From the NCBI GenBank assembly GCA_028565715.1, contig JAOXYC010181246.1, positions 1-12,808 of the forward strand: 12,808 nucleotides of DNA, given 5' to 3'. The stretch's first letter is position 1. The number at the start of each line of letters is the position of its first letter. Source of the DNA: Phoronis pallida. Lineage: Eukaryota > Phoronida > Phoronidae. A program made the position numbers and the translations under genes. The notes beneath the pieces are model-generated. The model was not told where the DNA came from. It searched no databases and was given only the letters and a program-made list of their open reading frames with translations. Of this stretch, positions 1 through 7,900 are shown in pieces.

Positions 1-92
1 CAACACTGTCGGTGTACACTTGGTAGACGTCGTGTCCAAGAGCGCTTGCCAAAGTATCAATAAGGGAGTTTCCCCCGTCAGAAGTGGATTCG
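1..92 (-). CDS. Candidate partial internal exon of an unidentified gene at the left edge
   Basis: On the minus strand a good 3' splice site (pyrimidine-rich run ending TTTTATAG) stands at 93-97. The following 92 bases are GC-richer than their surroundings and open in one plausible frame, beginning after one base and reading ESTSDGGNSLIDTLASALGH and onward to the window edge. A second minus frame is also open, and one plus frame is open through the same stretch, so strand and frame are not certain. I do not recognise the protein. If real, it is a gene on the same strand as MAEA and downstream of it, or a long-intron gene extending out of the window. Confidence 0.3.
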
Positions 93-1400
93 CTATAAAA
101 GAAAATTATGGCAAATGGTAAATAGAAAGTGTAGATCTTGCTGAACAATATAATGTTCTATAAATGATACTCAAGATCTAGTACAAATATTCGTATTAAT
201 CTTTTTTTCATTTTAGATCGCCGAAAAAATTGCCGCAATCCTTTTCATTTCACCTTATAAAGAGGATATGTAACTAGTCTCATTAAATAATGAATTACTC
301 CAAACGAGTCAAAATCCGATCCTTTGGCGAACATCATGAAACGGTGACGACGCGTTGTCGCCAAGAAAAAACGAGTCCGCTAAAGATTTCCCGGGAATTT
401 CCCAGGAACTATACTGACCGCACAACATATTTAAATCCATCCCCCAAAAAGAACTCCTTTTCTGAGAATAGGGGGGGGACAATAAGGATTTCTAAATAAA
501 TAGAATAAAAATTAAACTTGTATATTACTTAGAATTTCAACTAATGAAAGTGGAAACTATTGTCAGGTATAGGACTTCTACATGGCGCTAGTTATTGTCC
601 CATCAATGCCATCCATTATTTATGAATACAATAGGTGCACCAAAGCATTAATTGGTAAAACGTATCTAATGAAAGGAATCAAAAGAGAACAGCAAAAAGA
701 GAAACCAGTTGATCAACTATTAAAGCAAAACTTTGACCACCAGAAACATAAATGCGGTGGTACACTTAAAAGTGATTTTCAATACCATGGGGTATCCAAA
801 AGTTACCTTGCTCTACAACATTGAGAATTTTCAGTTGCCCTGCGGCATGAAACCATGAACAATTCTAAAATACCTTTAAAGTCTAGCAACAGGTATAATG
901 CTATTGCATTTATAACTATCTGGTTGGTCGGAAATGATGAAAATATAAAGTCGGTTTACTTGAAGAAAAGATCATTATTGGAGACGGGGGATGGAACTCG
1001 ATATTTTTAATTACTCTTAAACAGGCTGTCAAAACTATACCACTTGTCTTTACCTGTTTGCTTGAGCCTGGTAGCATAAATACGTCGTGATAAGAAGTAC
1101 CAAAAAACAAACACGAAACATAGCTCCCATCCTCGCTGAAAAACAAAATGGTATTAAAGCCAGGATGATGAGCCCACTGATATATCTATTCAACAATACG
1201 GGCAAATCGCTTGAAAAGAACATATAATTACATCGTATGCAAATAGATTTTGAAAATACAGAAAATTCAGAACTAAACTGACTGGCCCAGGTTTCCCTGT
1301 TAGCCGCTTTACTACCGGAAGAACTGAATGCTTTATCAGTGAAATGCAGTACCGCAGTTTAAATAAAAAATACTCAAAATATAGTATACCTTTGTTTCAG
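93..1400. other. Gene-poor stretch with one dispersed repeat copy
   Basis: AT-rich sequence with no convincing coding region. The small open frames (for example 582-824 plus, 80 codons, and 916-1146 minus, 76 codons) show no recognisable domain and no splice-site support. The only structure I can support is the repeat at 261-372, listed separately. Confidence 0.5.
261..372 (+). repeat. Dispersed repeat, copy 1 (partner at 7247-7420)
   Basis: Bases 261-330 align without gaps to 7247-7316, with about 11 differences in 70 positions (around 84% identity by eye). The next segment, from 335 (CATGAAACGGTGACGA) to about 372, aligns to 7381-7420. Between the two segments copy 2 carries about 60 extra bases. 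Copy 1 contains a short inverted pair TTGGCGA/TCGCCAA at about 324-330 and 357-363. It is most likely a non-autonomous transposon family; the element ends are not defined from these two copies. Confidence 0.7.
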
Positions 1401-1508
1401 GACTGTCTGTCTTTGAAGCACGTGAATGTCCAAACAGAAATTGCCGGAAAACTAGTGCCAACCCAACAAACTGGTTTCTCTTCTCCTAATCCTACAACGT
1501 TTTGCTAA
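1401..1508 (+). CDS. Weak candidate terminal exon, product unknown
   Basis: A strong-looking 3' splice site (TACCTTTGTTTCAG, ending at 1400) is followed by 35 open codons and a TAA at 1506-1508. The frame reads with phase 0 and includes LSLKHVNVQTEIAGKLVPTQ, which looks less AT-driven than the surrounding chance translations. I cannot place it in a family and cannot find an upstream plus-strand exon in the window. It could be a terminal exon of a gene starting outside the window, or a chance open frame after a fortuitous acceptor. Confidence 0.18.
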   Translation, partial: DCLSLKHVNVQTEIAGKLVPTQQTGFSSPNPTTFC

Positions 1509-1718
1509 CAGCTAAATTTCGTCAGATGAGATGTGAGCGACCGAACTAATCCACAGAAATTTACACTCGACACGTTTATACTTGTAAGTTTACTCCCCCT
1601 GTGAATGTACAGACGAATCCGAGAGATGAATGCAGTGAAAGGTGATTATCAGTGGAAGGCACATGCCGCCTGGCCGCACATGCTGGTCGCTGTTGATATG
1701 TTGTAGCGGGAACACAGT

Positions 1719-1739
1719 GAATTGAATTGAATTGAATTG
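1719..1739. repeat. (GAATT)n microsatellite, four units
   Basis: Four consecutive GAATT units plus one G. The 150 bases just before it (about 1570-1715) are locally GC-richer than the flanks, so this could be the simple-sequence tail of an old short retroelement. No tRNA-like A and B boxes were found there. Confidence 0.75.
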
Positions 1740-3165
1740 CAGAAGGGTACCACAAAATCAATAACCTCACGAGTCAAAGAACAATTACTTGGTACCAGAA
1801 TTACAAAAATATTATGCAAAAGACTGTTGGAACGGCGAAAGAAATTATAGCATTGTGTTTGTATTTTTAAAATCAGTTTTGATTCAGGATGTATTCATTC
1901 AGAGTTGTACATCGGGAGTAATTGAAGAAATTGCTCGGACTCAATGTACATAATTGTCAGGGAATTCTTGTCTGTCTCGCTTAATAAATTTAATTTGCAA
2001 CTTGATATATTTTTGTGGGTGGTTTCGTTATTGCCATGACATTTTTTATTTTTCGCGATGTCTACCTTTATATTAAATGCGAAACCGTCACGAAGGGTGC
2101 GGCAATTGAATAATAGTAGTGAATCTTGATTCCAAAATTGATTTTTTCTTATAATAAAGAAACTCGCGTCTAAGTAATAGAAATCCCAGGGGAAAGGAGG
2201 CAGATATGTTACGATGTATCGGAGGTCACTTTTTAACAAACGTTTTCTCAACAATGGACAAATAAAATGTATTCAAATTTGTTAGTGGGCATCCTTAATG
2301 TGTTCCTTGTTATATAAGTTTGCAAAAGATCAAAGAGATTGTCTAAATATTATACTTTAATTGTCGGTTTCAATACAGGATGTCAAAATTTTCAATATCG
2401 AGAACGCGGCGTAAGCCGGGCGACAAAAAACTCTAACGTCTAAATCCCGGTCTAAATATGCATCCGGGTAATGCATCCTAAAAAATCACCCATTGGGTGT
2501 AGATTTAAATTGCTTGTTAGTAGGCCTACTAGGACCCACGAAACACAGTCCCAGGTTAGTAGTATAAATTTCAAAGCCAGTTTTGTAATAGTTTTGACAT
2601 TAAGTCACAAAAACATGAAATAGGTACTATTTCCTGGTAGTCTATAGCGCATGCAAATTATCAATTCTGGTGCGTAAAAACTTGGCATATTATAAGTTGT
2701 TTTGATTTTGACGTCCTGTGGAGTAATTATTTGTAATGAAATGACTACATAACATTTTATTAACTAAATTCTCAAGAGTTCGCCATGTGCCGATAAGGAG
2801 ATATAAGCTGTTTTATAAACTCAAAAGTTAAAATTCGGACCTTTTGGTTGAATTTTTTGAAAAGCTGTTTTGAAATTCGCCGGCAATTCTTACATCGCGG
2901 AATCAATCTGATACTTATAGAGGTAACAAAGTACTCATCAAAGTTACTCGACACGAATATTAAACCTTGTATACATCATTTATCAAAAGGTATTTTGAAA
3001 TTTGTCACTTTGGTGAACTTTTAAGGTTCATACTCGAAAAGGGTTTTGACCACTTTTCCCATTTGAAATGCCATGGAACTTCATTAGCCTACTAATACAT
3101 GATCCCAATCATAATTTCTCCCAACTTTAATCGCTCATGCATCAAAATGCAATGGTCACAAAAAC
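1740..3165. other. Gene-poor AT-rich stretch
   Basis: No gene, RNA or repeat that I can support. The longest open frame, 1895-2254 minus (119 codons), is rich in residues expected from AT-rich random sequence (N, K, F, I, L), lacks a recognisable domain and has no splice context. I regard it as chance. Confidence 0.5.
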
Positions 3166-3260
3166 GTAACTGACACAGCATGAATTATCATCTAGATCAG
3201 TTTTGCAAACATTGACAATTTTTCGGAAAAGCTTTATGTCTGGAAAAAGTAATTTCCTTA

Positions 3261-3616
3261 AAGATACTGTCTCCTCGTTGGTGAGGATCTGGGATCAAAA
3301 TTCAAATCAACTAGAAATTGTGTGTACGAGTCCTTTGATGAGTAATTAACCTGCACATGAGTAAAAAAAATCAAATAAAATCCGTAAAGGGGTAAATTTG
3401 AGGTTTTTATCCTAAAAAAGTGTAAATTTCGAGAACCTTGTCAGGCGACAAGGTTTTTTTGGATACAAAGAACTCAAATTTAACCCTTTACCGATTTTTT
3501 TTGATTTTTTTTACTATGATGCAGGTTAATTATATTTATCAAAGGACTCATACACAAAAATTCTAGTTGATTTGAAGTTTGACCCCAGATCCTCACCAAC
3601 GAGGAGACAGTATCTT
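3261..3616. mobile_element. Inner foldback MITE with AAGATACTGTCTCC termini
   Basis: The left end begins AAGATACTGTCTCCTCGTTG and the right end is its reverse complement, finishing ACAGTATCTT. Inside, the arms continue to match imperfectly, for example CAAATCAACTAGAA, GAGTCCTTTGATGA/AAA, AATTAACCTGCA and GGTAAATTTGAG versus its partner. TA is present at both flanks, compatible with a TA target site as in Tc1/mariner-type elements. A third isolated copy of the terminus lies at 4433-4462. Confidence 0.7.
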
Positions 3617-3618
3617 TA

Positions 3619-3753
3619 ATTTCAGACAGCCAATATTCTATTGTCTTGCTGGATTTCTAAAATTTGGGACACCCATTGTTTTTTACAACAAACAATTAAT
3701 TTTTACTGTCTGAATTTTTTTTTAAGAAATCCAGCATATTGGCTGTCTGAAAT
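3619..3753. mobile_element. 135-bp MITE nested in the foldback arm, TA target-site duplication
   Basis: The element begins ATTTCAGACAGCCAATAT and ends with the exact reverse complement, ATATTGGCTGTCTGAAAT. The terminal repeat continues after a small insertion in the left arm into GCTGGATTTCT(A/T)A. TA stands on both sides (3617-3618 and 3754-3755). Removing the element and one TA restores the sequence CTTTAAGGAAAT, exactly what the opposite arm of the outer foldback predicts (TTTCCTTAAAG). This is a clean insertion record. Non-coding, and probably mobilised by a Tc1/mariner-type transposase (inference from the TA duplication). Confidence 0.85.
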
Positions 3754-3847
3754 TAAGGAAATTACTTTTTCCAAACATAACGGTTTTCCGAAAAATGTTC
3801 AATGTTTGCACTGCAAAACTGATCTAGATGAAAATTCATGCTGTCAC

Positions 3848-4432
3848 AACTGTTGTTCTATAAATCGTTCAATACTATTTGTAAGGCTTAAAAGGACTTG
3901 TCCAGTTTTGGTTTGCTGAAAAAATTGTGGTGTCTGAAATTCTAGAAATCATGTGACGTGGCATTTTGGACTGTGTCGAAGTTGTAGAGACCAGAAAAAT
4001 TGTACTTCGAGGATAATTTTTAATGTCCCGATAACCAAACAGATTGGTTGAAGTTGAAAAAGTTCTACCATATTTCATCTGAAGGTATGAATAAATTCAC
4101 TTCTTCCGAAAACCAACATCCAGGCGGCAAATCCGACTTGATGACTGGAAATATCGCATACGGTTTATGGGGAAAATGTAACGTATTTTAATACGTTACA
4201 TTTTCACTGTGTTTTCGATAAATTAAAGTGTTTATGAGGTTTGGCAAAAAATGATCATATTGTGAAATAGAAATGGATGAAACGCTGTATTTCAATAGTT
4301 GATAATTTCATTATTGTAAGTACTACTAAGTAGCAATGTAGGACTTTAAAAAGTGTTCAAAATTGGGCTTTATAGATTTTTTGCCATGTTTGATCCAATT
4401 TACACCAACAAATATACACTACATAATTTTAC
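3848..4432. other. Intergenic stretch without a recognised gene
   Basis: AT-rich, with only short open frames that overlap the foldback or lack support. The single structured item is the perfect palindrome at 4172-4205. Confidence 0.5.
4172..4205. repeat. Perfect 16-bp inverted repeat with a 2-base spacer
   Basis: GAAAATGTAACGTATT is followed by TT and then its exact reverse complement AATACGTTACATTTTC. Such near-loopless palindromes can be the remains of a foldback element or a cruciform-prone site. No terminator role is implied in this eukaryotic context. Confidence 0.85.
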
Positions 4433-4462
4433 ATCCTCACCAACGAGGAGACAGTATCTTTA
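4433..4462. repeat. Isolated 30-bp copy of the foldback MITE terminus
   Basis: ATCCTCACCAACGAGGAGAC and the following AGTATCTTTA are identical to the right end of the inner foldback (3589-3618) and, inverted, to its left end (3259-3288). No matching opposite terminus is found nearby, so this is a solo end or a relic of a deleted copy. Confidence 0.75.
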
Positions 4463-4743
4463 AAATAAAAAAATGTTTTAGAGAAGACAATTTTTAGATT
4501 TTTTATTTTGCAGGAATAATGTTGAGAAAAAGATCTTACATTAAACTCTTTCATTTCTAATTTGTACTTCAGTCGATATTTTTTAATTGAATGTTCACGA
4601 GTACTGTTGAGCCAAACGGTTCAGGCCTGTACTTTTACATAACAGAAAATTCATAATCAGCAGCTTCAAGTTTCATCACTGTGAGGCCAAACGCAGTCAA
4701 ATAACTCAGAAGTTCTTTCCATGGATGCGACATATGCTCCTGT

Positions 4744-4749
4744 TTTATT
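4744..4749 (-). promoter_or_regulatory. Candidate polyadenylation signal of MAEA
   Basis: AATAAA on the minus strand about 62 bases after the MAEA stop codon, giving a very short 3' UTR if used. Another AATAAA lies near 4502-4507, so the site actually used is uncertain. Confidence 0.5.
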
Positions 4750-4810
4750 GGCCAATCTGGTCTCCAGTCCTACATGTTTTATCAAATGCACCACGAATCC
4801 ATCAAAGTCT

Positions 4811-4912
4811 TCACATGACGTATACTTTCTCAGCTTCCTCAAGTCCATATATTTCTTTTGTCCTAGGACACACAACCTGACCTTCATTCAAGGAAGCCAT
4901 TTCTGCTAAAGC
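4811..4912 (-). CDS. MAEA: MAEA exon 9 (residues 356-388 and stop)
   Basis: Acceptor TTATTTTCAG|GCT, phase 0, then [20 protein letters not shown] and [13 protein letters not shown] with TGA at 4811-4813. VVCPRTKE and EKVY(V/I)M are the conserved C-terminus of MAEA. The junction YGYN|ALAEM aligns with human YGYNSLL. Confidence 0.96.
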   Translation of the reverse strand, partial: ALAEMASLNEGQVVCPRTKEIYGLEEAEKVYVM

Positions 4913-7900
4913 CTGAAAATAAAAGGTTTCAATATGAATTTTGTTATACAAAAATGTCATGTTGGAATTTATAACAAAAATATCACTTTAATGCCACAAG
5001 AGGCAAAACTGTTGATTGATATTGCAAGAAAATTAAAATAGAGAGGAATTTCCTTCACCATGCCAGCAGCAAATGAGTTTCAACAGAATGTGTGAGATGT
5101 GGCAGTGTTACTTACGTTATAACCATACATGAATCCATTAGGTAACATCATAGGTGGGTTATTTTTATTCAGTGGAAGTCCTGATATATAATATATTAGC
5201 CTCAATTAGGCATGTGTTACCTATGTTATAACCATACACGAATCCATTAGGTAACATCATAGGTGGGTTATTTTTATTCAGTGGAAGTCCCGATATATAA
5301 CATATTAGCCTCAATTAGGCATGTGTTACTTACGTTATAACCATACACGAATCCATTAGGTAACATCATAGGTGGGTTATTTTCATTCAGTGGAACGTGG
5401 AAGTTCTGATATACATATTAGCCTCAACTAGGCATGTGTTACTAACGTTATAACCATACAGGAATCCATTAGGTAACATCATAGGTGGGTTATTTTCATT
5501 CAGTGAAAGTCCTGATATACATATAAGCCTCAACTAGGCATGTGTTACTTACGTTATAACCATACACAAATCCATTAGGTAACATCATAGGTGGGTTATT
5601 TTTATTCAGTGGAAGTCCCGATATATAACATATTAGCCTCAATTAGGCATGTGTTACTTACGTTATAACCATACACGAATCCATTAGGTAACATCATAGG
5701 TGGGTTATTTTTATTAAGTGGAAGTCCTGATATACATATTAGCCTCAACTAGGCATGTGTTACTTACCTTATAACCATACACGAATCCATTAGGTAACAT
5801 CATAGGTGGGTTATTTCCATTCAGTGGAAGGTCTGATATACATATTAACCTCAACTAGGCATGTGTTACTTACATTATAACCATACACGAATCCATTAGG
5901 TAACATCATAGGTGGGTTATTTTCCTTAAGTGGAAGTCCTGATATACATATTAGCCTCAACTAGGCGTGTGTTACTTACGTTATAACCATACACAAATCC
6001 ATTAGGTAACATCATAGGTGGGTTATTTTCATTCAATGGAAGTCCTGATATATAACATATAAGCCTTGACTGTGCACAGTGTGAGTAGGGTAGTGGTTTA
6101 GCCAGCTCGTTCAGGTGTGTTGAGCAAACAGGACAGTTCTTATTCTTGGCTTCGTCATTATCTTTATAACAATGTCTGATTCAAGTTAAAGAAAGTAATG
6201 TGCATCTTCAACTTTTGGGATGACCAAATGAAGGATAACTTGCGCTTTAACGTAAGTGTGAACCTTGCGATTTTGGCTGTTTTTGGCACTTTTTGAACAT
6301 AGATTTCTCCGCAATGAGTGGTCGAATCTTCATGAAAATTAAAAGATATACTTTTTAGCCTTAGTAGAAGGGAAACGGGTCTCATATTTTTTATTGACCC
6401 CTCCATTGCATAGCTACAGAGCTTCAAAAATGAAGACTTTCATAAAAAACAAAATTTAAGAAAATTTTAGCTTTAGAAAATTTTCAATATTTCCAAAACT
6501 AAAAAATTTAGCAAAATTTTGAGACCTGTTTCCCTTCAATACATCAAATGGACTGTATTAAAATAAAAACCGTGCCCATATAGTATGTATTGTTCCTGAA
6601 ATCCTTGTTCAAAAAATAAATTGATTTTTTTTAGTAAAAAAATAGGTCACATGACCACAATCAATTTTTTTAAAATTAAAGGTAATCAAAAGACTCCAAA
6701 TTTATTCACCTTTCAGAAAATATATGCTTTTGTGGGCAAAAAATAAACAGTATTTTTTGTATGTCGTGAAAACTGACCCCCAGTCACTAAGGTTCACACT
6801 TACGTTAAGTATATAAATAAATTAAATGTTTTTAGTGAAGTCGTGAACATCTTACAAACTAGATAATTTTTGAAAACTTGGATTTAACATCAATTCCCTT
6901 TCGGGATTTCCCAGTTTTTCAAATTTACCTCAACACATGCTTTTTTAAAGAATTCTCAAAGTAACAATAAACAACAAATTGTTATGGAATTTAGTATTAG
7001 TATTTAAATGGTTTACACAAAATGAGTGTCACAGATAAATGAAAGGATACGGTGTTTTCAATGCAGACAGGCCGGCTTGTAATGTGACAACAAATATGGA
7101 ATCACTGCTTAGCTGATGAAGTTTGAAGTTCTCATAACGAAACTGTTCTACAAGCATCTGCCAGCGGTCGGGTGAAAATAATTCCTGAAGAAGATGAAAG
7201 GAAAATTATGGTTTTATAAACAAAAATCATTTAGAAAGAGGTATGTAGAGGATAATTAACTAGTGTCATTGAATAATAAATTTCTCAAAATGAGTCAAAG
7301 TCCAAGCCTTTGGCGAGGATTTTGAGGAGTTTTGAGAAATTTATTATTCAATGACGACGAATTTATTGTTCTTTTTCTCACATGAAACAGTGACGAAGTG
7401 TTGTCGAAGAAAAAAGAGGATTTGTTTAGGGCGTATGAATACAGTGATCTGTCACTCAGAGTGTTATTTTCAATAATACATTTGAGAGAAAATAACACAT
7501 TTGAGATTGCGATAACAACACAATTATCATGTGAGAAATACTAGTTTCAGACTGTAATGTCCATTTAAAACTACTGAATGTTGTTTGTATAAATTACTAC
7601 ATAACGACACCATGAAATGTCTGAACATTTGAATAACAAAGGATCCAATATAAACAAGCGTCTATATGAATTCCCTCCTTACAAGGATAAGTTTTCTGTT
7701 AGTAGTTTCTGTATATTGGATACTACTGACTTTCAATTGAAGCTGAAGGAAGCTTAACATATCTATTCATTGGCATTGTTGTCTGCACCTCTCCAGTGAA
7801 TGAAACAATACAGCAACTCTAAGTTAAGTGGAAAATCGACAATTTGATGAAATGGGATAAATTTGGTATTACAGTCTTTCAAAATGGAATATCAAACATG

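Larger units (their letters stand above)
3171..3847. mobile_element. Large nested foldback element (composite MITE)
   Basis: The sequence folds back on itself over nearly its full length. The left arm starts with an ACAGCATGAAT-like motif near 3175 and continues through TCATCTAGATCAGTTTTGC, TTTTTCGGAAAA and GGAAAAAGTAATTTCCTTAA. The right arm carries the reverse complements of these, ending near 3847. The inner part (3261-3616) is a further long inverted repeat, and the right arm is split by a 135-bp insertion. The centre is a small perfect 9-bp hairpin, AACCTTGTC (434-442 of the 3000 block) with GACAAGGTT, loop AGGC. No transposase is encoded. Outer and inner arms may be one element or an element inserted in another. 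Confidence 0.8.

Noticed and set aside
1895-2254. 119-codon minus-strand open frame as a gene
   Set aside because: The longest chance frame in the region; composition follows AT-richness, with no domain and no splice support.
3434-3455. Rho-independent terminator (hairpin followed by T run)
   Set aside because: The 9-bp hairpin with T tract resembles a bacterial terminator, but it is the centre of a eukaryotic foldback element.
4666-4887. 73-codon minus frame over the last MAEA exon
   Set aside because: It is an out-of-frame reading of exon 9; the MAEA frame, with CPRTKE and EKVYVM, explains the sequence.
5104-6068. A bank of mutually exclusive alternative exons for the MAEA RING domain
   Set aside because: The native copy is continuous with the upstream half of exon 8, with no internal donor that would let another copy replace it. 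The acceptor-like sites of the copies are in a phase that does not match the native donor, so swapped or added copies would break the frame.
5104-6068. CRISPR array
   Set aside because: Regular spacing of about 106-113 bp could suggest repeat-spacer structure, but nearly the whole unit is repeated with no unique spacers, and it encodes part of the neighbouring eukaryotic exon.
6164-6427. 87-codon minus frame at the start of intron 7
   Set aside because: It runs across the exon 8 acceptor and into the TTAA MITE and has no recognisable product.
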